A stretch of DNA of 64,000 nt from the NCBI RefSeq assembly GCF_014638355.1, contig NZ_BMFK01000001.1:325160-389159 (forward strand). The letters run 5' to 3'. Shown here in pieces: positions 9,505-18,441 of this stretch. Under the pieces are notes generated by a model. The model ran no database searches. It saw only the letters and a program-made list of their open reading frames with translations, and was not told the origin of the DNA. Both the position numbers and the translations under genes were made by a program. Every line of letters begins with the position of its first letter. Within the stretch, counting starts at the first letter, position 1. This stretch comes from Priestia taiwanensis (GTDB lineage: Bacteria; Bacillota; Bacilli; Bacillales; Bacillaceae_G).

Positions 9505-10472
9505 GAACAAAATTGCTTCAAATGTTCTCGGAAGCAAAAGAAGGATATGTTTCTGGACAAGCAATTAGTAACGAACTCGGCTGCAGTAGAACAGCTGTGT
9601 GGAAACACATTGAAGAGCTTCGCAAAGCAGGTTATGAAGTAGAGGCAGTACGTCGTCTAGGATACAAAATTATTGAAAAACCTGACCGTGTGACAGCAAA
9701 CGAGATTATGTTGGGCTTAGAAACGGAATTTATTGGCCGTTACGTTCAATACGAAGAATCAGTCGATTCTACTCAGAAGATTGCTGCCCAAATTGCGTAT
9801 GAACAAGCGCCGGAAGGAACAGTCGTTATTGCAGAAGAGCAACGCATTGGTCGTGGGCGAATGAACCGTTCATGGTATTCACAAAAAGGAAAAGCTGTAA
9901 CAATGAGCCTCATTTTACGACCGAAGATGCCGCCACAACAAGCGCCACAATTAACGTTGTTAACGGCAGTTAGTATCGTTCTTGCTCTTCGTGATGTGAC
10001 ACATGTGCAAGCAGATATTAAATGGCCAAACGATATTTTGATGAACGGTAAGAAGGTTGTTGGAATTTTAACAGAATTACAAGCAGAAGCAGATCAAATC
10101 AATAGTGTTATTATTGGAATGGGTATTAACGTAAATAGTGTAGAGGAAGATTTTCCTGAACAAGTGAAAGATATTGCTACCTCACTCCGAATTGAATCAG
10201 GAGAAAAGATTAATCGAGCGACATTGATTCAACGTATTTTCTTCCATATGGAGAAGTTATATAAGCAATACTTAGAACATGGATTTAAGCCAATCAAACT
10301 CTTATGGGAAAGTTTTGCATTGTCAGTTGGAAAAGAAATTACAGCTCGCACGTTATCAAGCACGTTAAAAGGTAAAGTACTTGGTATTACGGATGAGGGA
10401 GTCTTGCAGTTGGAAGATAATTATGGAAATGTCCATCTTGTTTACTCTGCTGATATTGAAGTGAATTCATAA
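9489..10472 (+). CDS. birA: Bifunctional biotin-protein ligase / biotin operon repressor BirA
   Basis: Activates biotin with ATP and attaches it to acetyl-CoA carboxylase; the N-terminal winged helix represses biotin genes. HTH at about residues 15-45 (GCSRTAVWKHIEELRKAGY), then the ligase core with the GRGRMNRSW biotinyl-AMP loop and KWPNDI. The open frame begins at GTG 9477, but GTG 9489 gives the usual N-terminus length (327 aa); both lie inside cca, and the choice is not certain. A terminator follows at 10478, ending the dapB-to-birA block. Confidence 0.93.
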   Translation: MGSEIRTKLLQMFSEAKEGYVSGQAISNELGCSRTAVWKHIEELRKAGYEVEAVRRLGYKIIEKPDRVTANEIMLGLETEFIGRYVQYEESVDSTQKIAAQIAYEQAPEGTVVIAEEQRIGRGRMNRSWYSQKGKAVTMSLILRPKMPPQQAPQLTLLTAVSIVLALRDVTHVQADIKWPNDILMNGKKVVGILTELQAEADQINSVIIGMGINVNSVEEDFPEQVKDIATSLRIESGEKINRATLIQRIFFHMEKLYKQYLEHGFKPIKLLWESFALSVGKEITARTLSSTLKGKVLGITDEGVLQLEDNYGNVHLVYSADIEVNS

Positions 10473-10477
10473 ATAGG

Positions 10478-10514
10478 AAAGAGTTTGTTCAAAAAATGAA
10501 CAAACTCTTTTTTG
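10478..10514 (+). terminator. Terminator after birA
   Basis: A 13-bp perfect stem (AAAGAGTTTGTTC and complement) with T run. Confidence 0.88.
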
Positions 10515-10565
10515 TTAAAATATGTTATATTTCTGTGTAAGGAATAGAAAATGGAGGTGCTAGAG

Positions 10566-11975
10566 GTGGAAAATGTAATTCGAAAAAAAGTGGATTATTT
10601 GACGAAAGAAGAATATGAAAGCGTACAAAAGGCAATTCAATTTGCGAAGAATGCTCATGAAGGTCAATTTCGAGCGACAGGAGAACCGTATGTGACACAC
10701 CCAATGCAAGTCTGCAACATACTAGCGGATTACGGTGCAGACTGTTCATCACTTATTGCTGCACTATTACATGATGTCGTAGAAGATACATCTATTCCTT
10801 TGAAAGAGCTACAGGGTGTATTTGGTGAGGAAGTAGCTTCTCTTGTTGATGGATTAACGAAAACAGCGAAAGGATCCGTCGAAGAAGATGAATACAAAGC
10901 GAGTAACTTTAAGAAGTTATTGCTAGCAGCGGAGCAAGACATTCGTGTTGCAATAATTAAGTTGGCAGATAGACTTCATAACATGAGAACACTATCTGTC
11001 AAGAAAGTAGAAAAGCGAATCTCATATGCGAATGAAACAGTCGTATTTTTCACTCCTCTAGCAGAAAAGCTAGGTTTAAAGAAGATGCAAGCAGAATTAG
11101 AAGAGCTAGCGTTTGAACAGTTACAACCTACCATGTATGAAAAGATGTGTACCTTCATTCACAATTACACAAACTTATTTAACCGTGCAATAGAACAGTG
11201 TAGGCTATGTCTGCAAAATAATTCGACTTGCTCTATTCAAATGATTGTATGGGATAAAGAGCCGATTTACCGTGCGTATTCACTTCTGCAAGAAGAATAT
11301 ATGCTAAGTGACTTATTCCATATCAAAATAGTGACAGACTCACCACTAGCTTGTTATTCCACCTTAGGAGTGCTTCATCAATTATTTCAACCAATTACAT
11401 CCTCATTTGAAGACAATTTAGCGATACAACGAACACCATTTTCGAGACATATAAAGACGAAAGTAATGATTTGTGATATGGAGATAACCGTCATTATCCA
11501 AGCAGAAAAAGACTACCTGTTTGAAGAAGCAGGTGTGTGGAATTTTTTACAGGAGGCAAAAGGGAAAGAGCAAGTAAGAAATGTGAGTACGGCATTATTG
11601 AAAGACTCTATTTATTCAGCTGGAGTAATCTCGACGAGTGCAGTAGAATTTTATGATTTCGTCTCACTTGAGTTATTTCAGCGTGAAATGAACGTTTTTA
11701 CGAAGCAATTAGATGTTGTTTCGTTACCAGAGGGAGCAACTGTTCTTGATTTTGCTTTTGCATTTGATCCATCTGTTGCCACTCATATAGGTGGTGCGAA
11801 GGTGAACGGAATATATAAATCTATCGGTGAGTTGCTGCATAATATGGATGTGGTGGAGTTAATTGTGGAGAATCAAGAACAAGTACGATGGGAGTGGCTA
11901 CATCACGTCTATACGTCAAAAGCGATGCATACTCTGTCAGAAATACTTGAAATGACAGAAGAAGATGTTTCCTAA
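10566..11975 (+). CDS. RelA/SpoT-homologue with intact HD hydrolase and degenerate synthetase domain
   Basis: 469 aa versus roughly 730 for a normal Rel. GTG 10566 is chosen because GGAGGTG lies 6 bp upstream; the ATG at 10551 precedes that site. Residues about 1-190 look like a functional (p)ppGpp hydrolase: R36 (RATGEPY), H45 (THP), H69-D70 with EDT at 73-75, and KLADRLHNMRTL with D135. In the synthetase region (about 225-330) the substrate motif GRFKD is SSFED, the YQSLHT block is replaced by FSRHIKT, and the EVQIRT motif is lost. A TGS-like domain follows (about 385-435); the C-terminal ACT domain is absent. Predicted to degrade rather than make alarmones. It sits alone between birA and panB, where B. 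subtilis has no such gene. Confidence 0.85.
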   Translation: MENVIRKKVDYLTKEEYESVQKAIQFAKNAHEGQFRATGEPYVTHPMQVCNILADYGADCSSLIAALLHDVVEDTSIPLKELQGVFGEEVASLVDGLTKTAKGSVEEDEYKASNFKKLLLAAEQDIRVAIIKLADRLHNMRTLSVKKVEKRISYANETVVFFTPLAEKLGLKKMQAELEELAFEQLQPTMYEKMCTFIHNYTNLFNRAIEQCRLCLQNNSTCSIQMIVWDKEPIYRAYSLLQEEYMLSDLFHIKIVTDSPLACYSTLGVLHQLFQPITSSFEDNLAIQRTPFSRHIKTKVMICDMEITVIIQAEKDYLFEEAGVWNFLQEAKGKEQVRNVSTALLKDSIYSAGVISTSAVEFYDFVSLELFQREMNVFTKQLDVVSLPEGATVLDFAFAFDPSVATHIGGAKVNGIYKSIGELLHNMDVVELIVENQEQVRWEWLHHVYTSKAMHTLSEILEMTEEDVS

Positions 11976-12005
11976 ATAAAAATGTAGTAAATACTTGCTA
12001 CTATT

Positions 12006-12014
12006 TGGTATAAT
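12006..12014 (+). promoter_or_regulatory. Extended -10 promoter element of the panB leader
   Basis: TGGTATAAT is a perfect extended -10 (TGnTATAAT). No good -35 is seen 17 bp upstream, as is normal for extended -10 promoters. Transcription would begin near 12021. Confidence 0.6.
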
Positions 12015-12019
12015 GAATT

Positions 12020-12247
12020 CGAAATCGGGTAGTATCCGCATTGGAACTACACCATTCATCGTAAAGCAGAAAAGCGAAAGGGGAAACTGTCTATATAACA
12101 GTTGACCTAATTGGATATTAATGGACCATCCATTAATGCGAGATAATACGGATTCTGCCTTGATCCACAAATAGGACGGGGACAGAGGGATGATAACGAA
12201 CGATGTTGCTAACTCCTTCTTTCTCTATGTAGAAAAAGGAGTTTTTT
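12020..12247 (+). ncRNA. Structured untranslated leader RNA / attenuator upstream of panB
   Basis: About 230 nt between a promoter and a terminator, with no credible ORF. Visible pairing: 12027-12038 with 12149-12160 (outer stem, one mismatch, two G-U pairs); hairpin 12085-12090 with 12098-12103; palindromic hairpin 12117-12137; an alternative pairing CGCATT 12037-12042 with AATGCG 12135-12140; and CTGTC 12087-12091 with GACAG 12181-12185. It lacks T-box, SAM, TPP, FMN, purine and lysine riboswitch signatures. It may be a riboswitch or attenuator for panBCD, or a free small RNA. Confidence 0.55.
12211..12247 (+). terminator. Intrinsic terminator between the leader RNA and panB
   Basis: AACTCCTT pairs with AAGGAGTT, extended by an inner TTTCT/AGAAA pairing, followed by T6. 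It lies 63 bp before the panB start, the position expected of a transcription attenuator. Confidence 0.8.
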
Positions 12248-12309
12248 GTTTACACATACAAGATAATCGTTGAATCATCACCTCTTCTCTACAAAAGAGG
12301 AGGAAGAAA

Positions 12310-13155
12310 ATGAAAACAACAACTGATTTTGTGCAAATGAAACGAATAGGAGAACCAATTGTCATGTTAACAGCATACGATTATCCTTCTGCAAAATTTG
12401 CAGAAGAGGCAAACGTAGACATGATTTTAGTGGGGGACTCATTAGGAATGGTCGTTCTAGGATACGATTCAACAATTCCTGTAACAGTTGATGAGATGAT
12501 TCACCATTCGAAGGCTGTACGACGAGGTGCGAAAGAAACGTTTATTGTAACGGACATGCCGTTTATGTCATACCATCTTTCGAAAGAAGATACACTACGA
12601 AATGCAAGACGTATTATGCAAGAAAGTGGTGCAAATGCAGTTAAGGTAGAAGGAGCAGATGATGTCATTGACGTTATTTCTTCATTAACGAAAGCTGGAG
12701 TAGCTGTTGTAGCTCATTTAGGATTAACACCGCAATCTGTGAACGTATTAGGTGGTTACAAAGTACAGGGGAAAGATGTAGAGAGTGCGAGGAAGCTATT
12801 GGCAGATGCGAAAGCGTGTGAGGAAGCAGGAGCGATAGCGTTAGTTTTGGAGTGTGTACCGAAGCAATTAGGAGAAGAAATTTCTCGTATGTTAAGTATA
12901 CCAACAATTGGTATCGGCGCAGGTGTCCAGACGGACGGACAAGTGCTTGTGTATCATGATTTAATTGGATACGGTGTAGGGCATGTGCCGAAGTTTGTGA
13001 AGCAATATGAGTCGGTACATGAGCGAATTGTAGGTGGGATTGCTGAGTATGTGTCGGAAGTGAAAGCACGTAAATTCCCGGAAGAGAAACATACATTTAC
13101 AATGAAGGAAGAGCAAATGTTAGCATTATATGGAGGCAGTGTATCATGCGAATAA
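12310..13155 (+). CDS. panB: 3-methyl-2-oxobutanoate hydroxymethyltransferase PanB
   Basis: First committed step of pantothenate synthesis: transfers a hydroxymethyl group from methylene-tetrahydrofolate to 2-oxoisovalerate. 281 aa TIM-barrel enzyme with LTAYDYPSA, the metal-binding VGDSLG loop, the HLGLTPQSV loop and the IGIGAG motif. Start ATG 12310 follows GAGGAGGAAG; a small hairpin (CCTCTT and AAGAGG) abuts this ribosome binding site. It overlaps panC by 10 bp. Expression likely depends on read-through of the terminator at 12211-12247 unless another promoter lies in the gap. Confidence 0.97.
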   Translation: MKTTTDFVQMKRIGEPIVMLTAYDYPSAKFAEEANVDMILVGDSLGMVVLGYDSTIPVTVDEMIHHSKAVRRGAKETFIVTDMPFMSYHLSKEDTLRNARRIMQESGANAVKVEGADDVIDVISSLTKAGVAVVAHLGLTPQSVNVLGGYKVQGKDVESARKLLADAKACEEAGAIALVLECVPKQLGEEISRMLSIPTIGIGAGVQTDGQVLVYHDLIGYGVGHVPKFVKQYESVHERIVGGIAEYVSEVKARKFPEEKHTFTMKEEQMLALYGGSVSCE

Positions 13156-14030
13156 TTCATTCTATTCACGAAATGCAAACTATTGCGAAAGACCTTCACA
13201 AAGAAGGGAAAACGATTGGATTTGTTCCGACGATGGGGTATTTACATGAAGGGCATGCGACACTTTTAAAGCAGTCGCGTGCGGAGAATGATATCGTTGT
13301 TTTAAGTGTATTTGTTAATCCATTGCAATTCGGACCGAATGAAGATTTTGAACAATATCCTCGTGATAGTGAACGTGATGAAAGTATTGCGCAATCTGTG
13401 GGTGTTAATTATTTATTCTATCCAACGAGTACAGAGATGTATCCAATGCCTCTTGCTACAACAATGACAGCAGTAGATCGAGTAGATGTACTATGCGGAG
13501 CGAAACGTGAAGGTCATTTTGACGGAGTTGTAACAGTATTAGCGAAATTATTTAATATTGTCTTGCCAGATAGAGTATATATGGGCATGAAAGATGCACA
13601 GCAAGTAGCGGTTGTGCAAGGATTAGTAGATGATTACAACATTCCAGTTGAAATCGTTCGTGTGCCAACTGTGCGAGAAGAAGACGGCCTAGCAAAAAGT
13701 TCTCGTAATGTATATTTAACAGATCAAGAGCGTAAAGAAGCAGTTGTTTTATCACGAAGCTTAGAGTTAGCACAGGAAATGATTCACAGTGGTGAGACTT
13801 CTGCAGAGAGTATCATTTCGTTTATCGAAAAAGAGATAGTGATTAATACGAGTGGTACAGTTGATTACGTCGAAATATATGCATATCCAACATTGAAGCA
13901 AGTTGATGTGTTAGAAGGTCAGCTTATTATTGCACTAGCAGTGAGATTTTCTAAAGCTAGACTAATAGATAATACAGTATTTGTTGTTCATGCGAATAAA
14001 GGGGAGGAAATAACATGTTCCGTACAATGA
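13146..14030 (+). CDS. panC: Pantothenate synthetase PanC
   Basis: ATP-dependent ligation of pantoate and beta-alanine. The class signatures [10 protein letters not shown] (HIGH-like), [14 protein letters not shown] and KSSRNVYL (KMSKS-like) are present. 294 aa, about a dozen residues longer than the usual 282: the frame continues past the normal end, through the panD ribosome binding site, and overlaps the panD start by 16 bp. ATG 13146 lies inside the end of panB. Confidence 0.96.
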   Translation: MRIIHSIHEMQTIAKDLHKEGKTIGFVPTMGYLHEGHATLLKQSRAENDIVVLSVFVNPLQFGPNEDFEQYPRDSERDESIAQSVGVNYLFYPTSTEMYPMPLATTMTAVDRVDVLCGAKREGHFDGVVTVLAKLFNIVLPDRVYMGMKDAQQVAVVQGLVDDYNIPVEIVRVPTVREEDGLAKSSRNVYLTDQERKEAVVLSRSLELAQEMIHSGETSAESIISFIEKEIVINTSGTVDYVEIYAYPTLKQVDVLEGQLIIALAVRFSKARLIDNTVFVVHANKGEEITCSVQ

Positions 14031-14398
14031 TGAGCGCGAAAATTCACCGTGCAACCGTGACTGAGGCAAATTTGAACTATATTGGTAGTATTACGATTGA
14101 TGAAGATATTATGGATGCAGTTGGTGTTCTAGAAAATGAAAAGGTACAAATTGTTAACAATAATAATGGTGCACGATTAGAGACGTATATTATCAAGGGA
14201 GAGCGCGGTAGTGGTGTTATTTGTTTGAACGGTGCTGCAGCACGTCTTGTACAAGTAGGCGATAAAGTAATTATTATTGCGTATAAAATGGTAGCAGAAG
14301 AGAAGATACATGAGCATAAGCCGAGGATTGCCTTTATGGATGAACAGAACCAAATCATCGAACTAGCTGGCGAAGAGTTAGCACATACAATTAAATAA
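14015..14398 (+). CDS. panD: Aspartate 1-decarboxylase PanD
   Basis: Makes beta-alanine from aspartate for pantothenate. A pyruvoyl enzyme; self-cleavage is expected at Gly24-Ser25 (YIGSIT). 127 aa is the standard length. Start ATG 14015 follows GGGGAGG, located within the panC reading frame, so panBCD is one tightly coupled operon. Confidence 0.97.
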   Translation: MFRTMMSAKIHRATVTEANLNYIGSITIDEDIMDAVGVLENEKVQIVNNNNGARLETYIIKGERGSGVICLNGAAARLVQVGDKVIIIAYKMVAEEKIHEHKPRIAFMDEQNQIIELAGEELAHTIK

Positions 14399-14403
14399 AA
14401 GAA

Positions 14404-14448
14404 AAACAAGCTCAATTGGTCAAAAAAGACCAATTGAGCTTGTTTTTT
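14404..14448. terminator. Bidirectional terminator between panD and the uridine-kinase-like gene
   Basis: An 18-bp stem (14404-14421 with 14428-14445) with T run on the plus strand and an A-rich 5' flank that gives Ts on the minus strand. It serves both convergent genes. Confidence 0.9.
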
Positions 14449-15010
14449 ATAGCCTCTTTGCTAGTTTTCTTTGTTTGATTTCTTCTACTAGCTGTTTTGT
14501 AATGACAGAAGCGGAAAAGGTACCATCAATGATGATATCCGAGTTTGGTTTCACGGAATGTATGCTTTCTAAGTATGCTGTTCGTCCATATGTTTCGTAA
14601 TGCAATACGTAATCGTGTATTTCTGCTATAGAACAGTCTTTGAAATCACGTCGAATTCTTCTTGCCATTGCAATATCTAACGGTGTGTCAATATATACTG
14701 CGAGGTCGATATATTGTTTCATTGCTTCATGTAAATAAGCAAATGGATAATCAAGAAAAATGTAATCGAGCGAGGGGGAGATATGGAGTAATGTTTGCAA
14801 ATCTGAAATAAATGATGTTAATACCCATTCGTCATCCGTAACTCCTGTATCTATGTTTGTACAACTATCACTTGGATATTCGTCGAATAAATAATTATCG
14901 AAATATAGCGCTTTTGCGCTAGAAAATTCACTTACTAAGTGTTTTGTTATAGTTGTTTTTCCGCCTCCTGAAACAGCGGCAATTGAAATGACTGTAGGTC
15001 GTTGACCCAT
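14447..15010 (-). CDS. P-loop kinase, uridine-kinase-like
   Basis: 187 aa from the ATG at 15010, which has AGGAGGG at correct spacing; the frame is open further upstream without a binding site. Walker A loop VSGGGKTT is near residues 13-20, followed by a mixed alpha/beta kinase fold with DYPF and a lid-like RRIRRDF segment. This resembles small uridine/phosphoribulokinase-type proteins, but the substrate is unknown. It is a single gene, convergent with panBCD and divergent from dinG, and is not part of this locus in B. subtilis. Confidence 0.7.
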   Translation of the reverse strand: MGQRPTVISIAAVSGGGKTTITKHLVSEFSSAKALYFDNYLFDEYPSDSCTNIDTGVTDDEWVLTSFISDLQTLLHISPSLDYIFLDYPFAYLHEAMKQYIDLAVYIDTPLDIAMARRIRRDFKDCSIAEIHDYVLHYETYGRTAYLESIHSVKPNSDIIIDGTFSASVITKQLVEEIKQRKLAKRL

Positions 15011-15126
15011 CCAATCCCTCCTTAAAAATGGTGTTATACATGTTATCATGATAATTTGTCTAAATACGAATAATATGCTTATTTAGATAAATGGTGATTC
15101 ATCGCAGTAACGATGAACTTAAATAG

Positions 15127-15196
15127 TACCAACCTAACGGCAATTTTCTCATATAGAAGGCAAAGTTTCTATGTTTGATGTCCGTTAAATTTGGTA
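15127..15196. repeat. Imperfect inverted repeat upstream of dinG
   Basis: TACCAA and TAACGG (15127-15140) are mirrored by CCGTTA and TTGGTA (15182-15196). The 41-nt loop holds a smaller imperfect hairpin around 15151-15173. The right arm runs into a TATAGT that could be a -10 for dinG. Function unknown: operator, RNA structure or dispersed repeat. Confidence 0.5.
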
Positions 15197-15241
15197 TAGT
15201 AAGGAATAGATACCTTTTGTATTGAAGTGGAGGTGTTGCGA

Positions 15242-18028
15242 GTGAAAAACCGCTATGTTGTTATTGATTTAGAAACTACGGGCAATGCTTCTAAAACAGA
15301 TGAACGAATTATTCAGTTTGCGGCAGTCGTAATTGAGGAAGGTAAAATAGTACATACATATTCGACGTTTTTGTACCCTGAAAAGCCGATACCGTCATTT
15401 ATTACGGAGCTTACAGGTATTCATGATGAAATGGTAGAAGGAGCACCGCTATTCGAAGAGATAGCAGACGACGTACTTGAATTGCTTAAGGATTCGTATT
15501 TCGTTGCACATAATGTTCAATTTGATTTGAATTTTTTACATCATGAGTTTAATCGTATTGGAATTCAGTACGGTGCATATCGAACGATTGATACAGTAGA
15601 GTTGGCACGTATTTTGTTGCCAACAATTGATAGTTATAAATTGGGTGACCTTGCTTCCTATTTTGCTTTCACCCATGAGAATCCACATCAAGCAGATAGT
15701 GATGCGCTCGTTACAGCAGAATTACTATTGATGTTCATAGAGAAGTTAGATACGTTACCAATTACAACGTTGAAGCAACTACAGGTACTTAGTAGATACT
15801 TGCAAAGTAATATTTATGATTTAATTTCACGTATACTTATTCGCAAAATGTTATGCGTGAATGAGGACGAGAAGCGCTATGATATTTATCGTGGCATCGC
15901 CATCAAAAACCGTACATTTACAATGCAGTTTGATGAGGAAGACGTACCTGATTTCCAAACATTCAAAAAAGAACGGTTAGCAGCCATTATGTCTACTCAT
16001 ATGGATGTATATGAAGAACGTGAAGGGCAGCTTCAGATGATGGATATGGTTAATGCAACCTTCAGTAACAAGAAGGTTGCAATGATTGAAGCAGGAACAG
16101 GAATAGGGAAATCGTTAGCATACTTACTTCCAGCTATTTTCTTTGCAAAGAAGACAGAGATGCCAGTTGTTGTGAGTACGCAAACAACACAATTACAGCA
16201 TCAACTTGTGGAGAAAGATATTCCGATGTTAAGAAAAATTGTACCATTCTCCTTTGAAGTAGCGTTAATTAAAGGACGTCATCATTATTTATGTCTATAT
16301 AAGTTTGAGCATGCGCTTCAAGAAGAGGATACAAACTATGACATTGTATTGACGAAAGCGAAGATTCTTGTATGGTTAACAGAAACAGAAACGGGAGATG
16401 TCGATGAGTTGAACTTGCCAACTGGTGGTAAGTTACTATGGAATCGTATCTGTAGTGATACATATAATCCTACAACGAAGCGAAATCCATGGCATGCTCG
16501 TTGTTTCTATCAACGAGCAATTCATCGTTTATTCGTGGCAGACCTTATTGTAACGAATCATGCGATGTTATTAACGGATCTTTCGGACGATGGTTTGTTA
16601 AGTTCGTATGAGCATGTTGTGTTAGATGAAGCACATCATATAGAAGAGGTAGCAAGCCGTTCTACGGGTTTGGTATTCCAAGCGAAGCGATTGCATCAAT
16701 TATTAACACGCATTGGTACACTTGATCAACGCGAATTGTTAAGTAAATTGAAAGAAGAGTGGTGTAAATCAGCATATGCGGCACAATTTGGACAAGTAGA
16801 TGCGCTCCTACGTGATGTGAAGATGGAGAGTGATGATTTATTTCGATTGCTTCATGCATACGTGTTGCACAAAAATAAGAAACAGTTAGCGATGGATATA
16901 AATCGGATGACATACCGTTATGATACAACGAATGATAGTGATGGGCGTTGGGCAATTCTCGTAGAGGTTGCAAATCGAGTATACACAATGCTCCGAAACC
17001 TTCTGGATAAAATGAAGGAAATGAAATCATTCGTGCTGGCTGATGATGTTCATCAAGTCAAACAGATAGAATTTATGCGTGTTATTGACGCGCTTGATGA
17101 AATGACAGATATCCTTCATAAATTGTTACTTACTAGAAATGAAGATATAACGTGGATGGAAGTGGAGGCGAAAGGGACGTTCCACTCGACAATTTTATAT
17201 AGTCAACCGATTGATGTTTCTAACGAATTAGCAACACGTTTCTTTGCTAAGAAGAAGAGTGTCGTATTAACGTCTGCTACATTAACAGTGCATGATAGTT
17301 TTCAATATGTGATACAATCGTTAGGTTTACAAGAATTGCACGTAACAACGATGTCCATTCCATCGCCATTTCCGTATAAGCAACTAGTGAATATGTATGT
17401 TCCGACGGATATACCAACAATTAAAGAGGTCTCTCAAGAAGCATACGTCACGAACGTTGCTAATTATTTGGCTAAATTAGCGGAAGTGACCGAAGGAAAG
17501 ATGCTCGTTCTCTTTACAGCAGCAGATATGTTGAAAAAGACGTATCAGTTAATGAAGGAAATGGAGTCGATGGGAGAGTTTGTTTTATTAGCACAAGGTG
17601 TAAATAGCGGAAGTCGCACGAGATTGACGAAGAATTTCCAACAATTTAAGAAAGCGATTCTTTTTGGAACGACGAGCTTCTGGGAAGGGATAGATGTTCC
17701 AGGAGAAGGGTTAAGTTGCTTAGTAATGGTCCGATTACCATTTGCTCCACCCGATGCACCAGTTAGTGCAGCGAAAATGGACAAGATTAAGCGAGAAGGT
17801 GGCAATCCGTTCAAAGAATATTCTCTGCCACAAGCAATTATTCGCTTTAAACAAGGTTTCGGACGATTAATTCGAACGAAAGACGATAAGGGGACGTTTG
17901 TAGTATTAGACAAACGTATTACTACTGCCTTTTATGGAAAAAACTTTCTTCACTCTATCCCACATGTACCGATTCAGGAATTAGAGATGAATGACATTAT
18001 TGAGTCCGTACGAGAAGAAAAAAGTTGA
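15242..18028 (+). CDS. dinG: DinG-type protein: 3'-5' exonuclease fused to XPD-like helicase domain
   Basis: 928 aa from GTG 15242 (GGAGGTG 6 bp upstream). Residues about 1-170 form a DnaQ-like DEDD exonuclease (VIDLETTG, then the H-x-A-x2-D variant HQADSDA). Residues about 240-920 are an SF2 helicase with EAGTGIGKS (Walker A), LDEAHHIEE (DEAH) and QGFGRLIRT (motif VI). Only three cysteines lie where the Fe-S domain would be (CLYK, CSDT, CFYQ), so the cluster is probably missing. In S. aureus DinG a similar loss goes with nuclease rather than helicase activity. The gene precedes ypmA, as in B. subtilis. Confidence 0.93.
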   Translation: MKNRYVVIDLETTGNASKTDERIIQFAAVVIEEGKIVHTYSTFLYPEKPIPSFITELTGIHDEMVEGAPLFEEIADDVLELLKDSYFVAHNVQFDLNFLHHEFNRIGIQYGAYRTIDTVELARILLPTIDSYKLGDLASYFAFTHENPHQADSDALVTAELLLMFIEKLDTLPITTLKQLQVLSRYLQSNIYDLISRILIRKMLCVNEDEKRYDIYRGIAIKNRTFTMQFDEEDVPDFQTFKKERLAAIMSTHMDVYEEREGQLQMMDMVNATFSNKKVAMIEAGTGIGKSLAYLLPAIFFAKKTEMPVVVSTQTTQLQHQLVEKDIPMLRKIVPFSFEVALIKGRHHYLCLYKFEHALQEEDTNYDIVLTKAKILVWLTETETGDVDELNLPTGGKLLWNRICSDTYNPTTKRNPWHARCFYQRAIHRLFVADLIVTNHAMLLTDLSDDGLLSSYEHVVLDEAHHIEEVASRSTGLVFQAKRLHQLLTRIGTLDQRELLSKLKEEWCKSAYAAQFGQVDALLRDVKMESDDLFRLLHAYVLHKNKKQLAMDINRMTYRYDTTNDSDGRWAILVEVANRVYTMLRNLLDKMKEMKSFVLADDVHQVKQIEFMRVIDALDEMTDILHKLLLTRNEDITWMEVEAKGTFHSTILYSQPIDVSNELATRFFAKKKSVVLTSATLTVHDSFQYVIQSLGLQELHVTTMSIPSPFPYKQLVNMYVPTDIPTIKEVSQEAYVTNVANYLAKLAEVTEGKMLVLFTAADMLKKTYQLMKEMESMGEFVLLAQGVNSGSRTRLTKNFQQFKKAILFGTTSFWEGIDVPGEGLSCLVMVRLPFAPPDAPVSAAKMDKIKREGGNPFKEYSLPQAIIRFKQGFGRLIRTKDDKGTFVVLDKRITTAFYGKNFLHSIPHVPIQELEMNDIIESVREEKS

Positions 18029-18263
18029 ACGTATTCCTTGTTAGATAGAAAAAATGAAACTGCCTGAAGCAGTTGCTTTCAGGCAGGAATGTGGGTTGGA
18101 GATTTTTTAAGAAAGTACTCAACTGCTACAAGTCAAGTCAGTAGTTGTATGCTATAATATTACACATATGAGTAGCAGATAAGGTAAATCACGTACTACT
18201 ATTTTTGCCGAGGTTGTTACAAATATAAGTAGAAAATTTGTGTAAAATGTGGAGGCTTTAGTT

Positions 18264-18434
18264 ATGGAAAATAAGATGGAGGTATTGTCAACAGTAAAGG
18301 TGAAGAATGGATCAGATCTATACAAGCTTGTTGACAGTTTAAACCGTACATTAAAGGATAAAGATTTAGTATTTGGATTAGCGCTAGATAAAGAAAACCA
18401 AGACATGGCAGTATTTACAATTTATAAATCGTAG
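18264..18434 (+). CDS. ypmA: Small conserved protein YpmA
   Basis: 56 aa from ATG 18264, which has GTGGAGG at correct distance; the frame extends upstream to 18249 without cause. It matches the YpmA family in length, in the LSTVKVK start and in the LVFGLALDKENQ centre. Function unknown. Seven bases separate it from ypmB, so the pair is co-transcribed, and dinG-ypmA-ypmB-aspB keeps the B. subtilis order. Confidence 0.85.
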   Translation: MENKMEVLSTVKVKNGSDLYKLVDSLNRTLKDKDLVFGLALDKENQDMAVFTIYKS

Positions 18435-18441
18435 TGATGAT

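Noticed and set aside
12020..12210. T-box leader for the panB operon
   Set aside because: The conserved T-box antiterminator sequence (GGTGGnACCGCG) is not found, and PanB is not an amino-acid-tRNA-controlled type of gene here.
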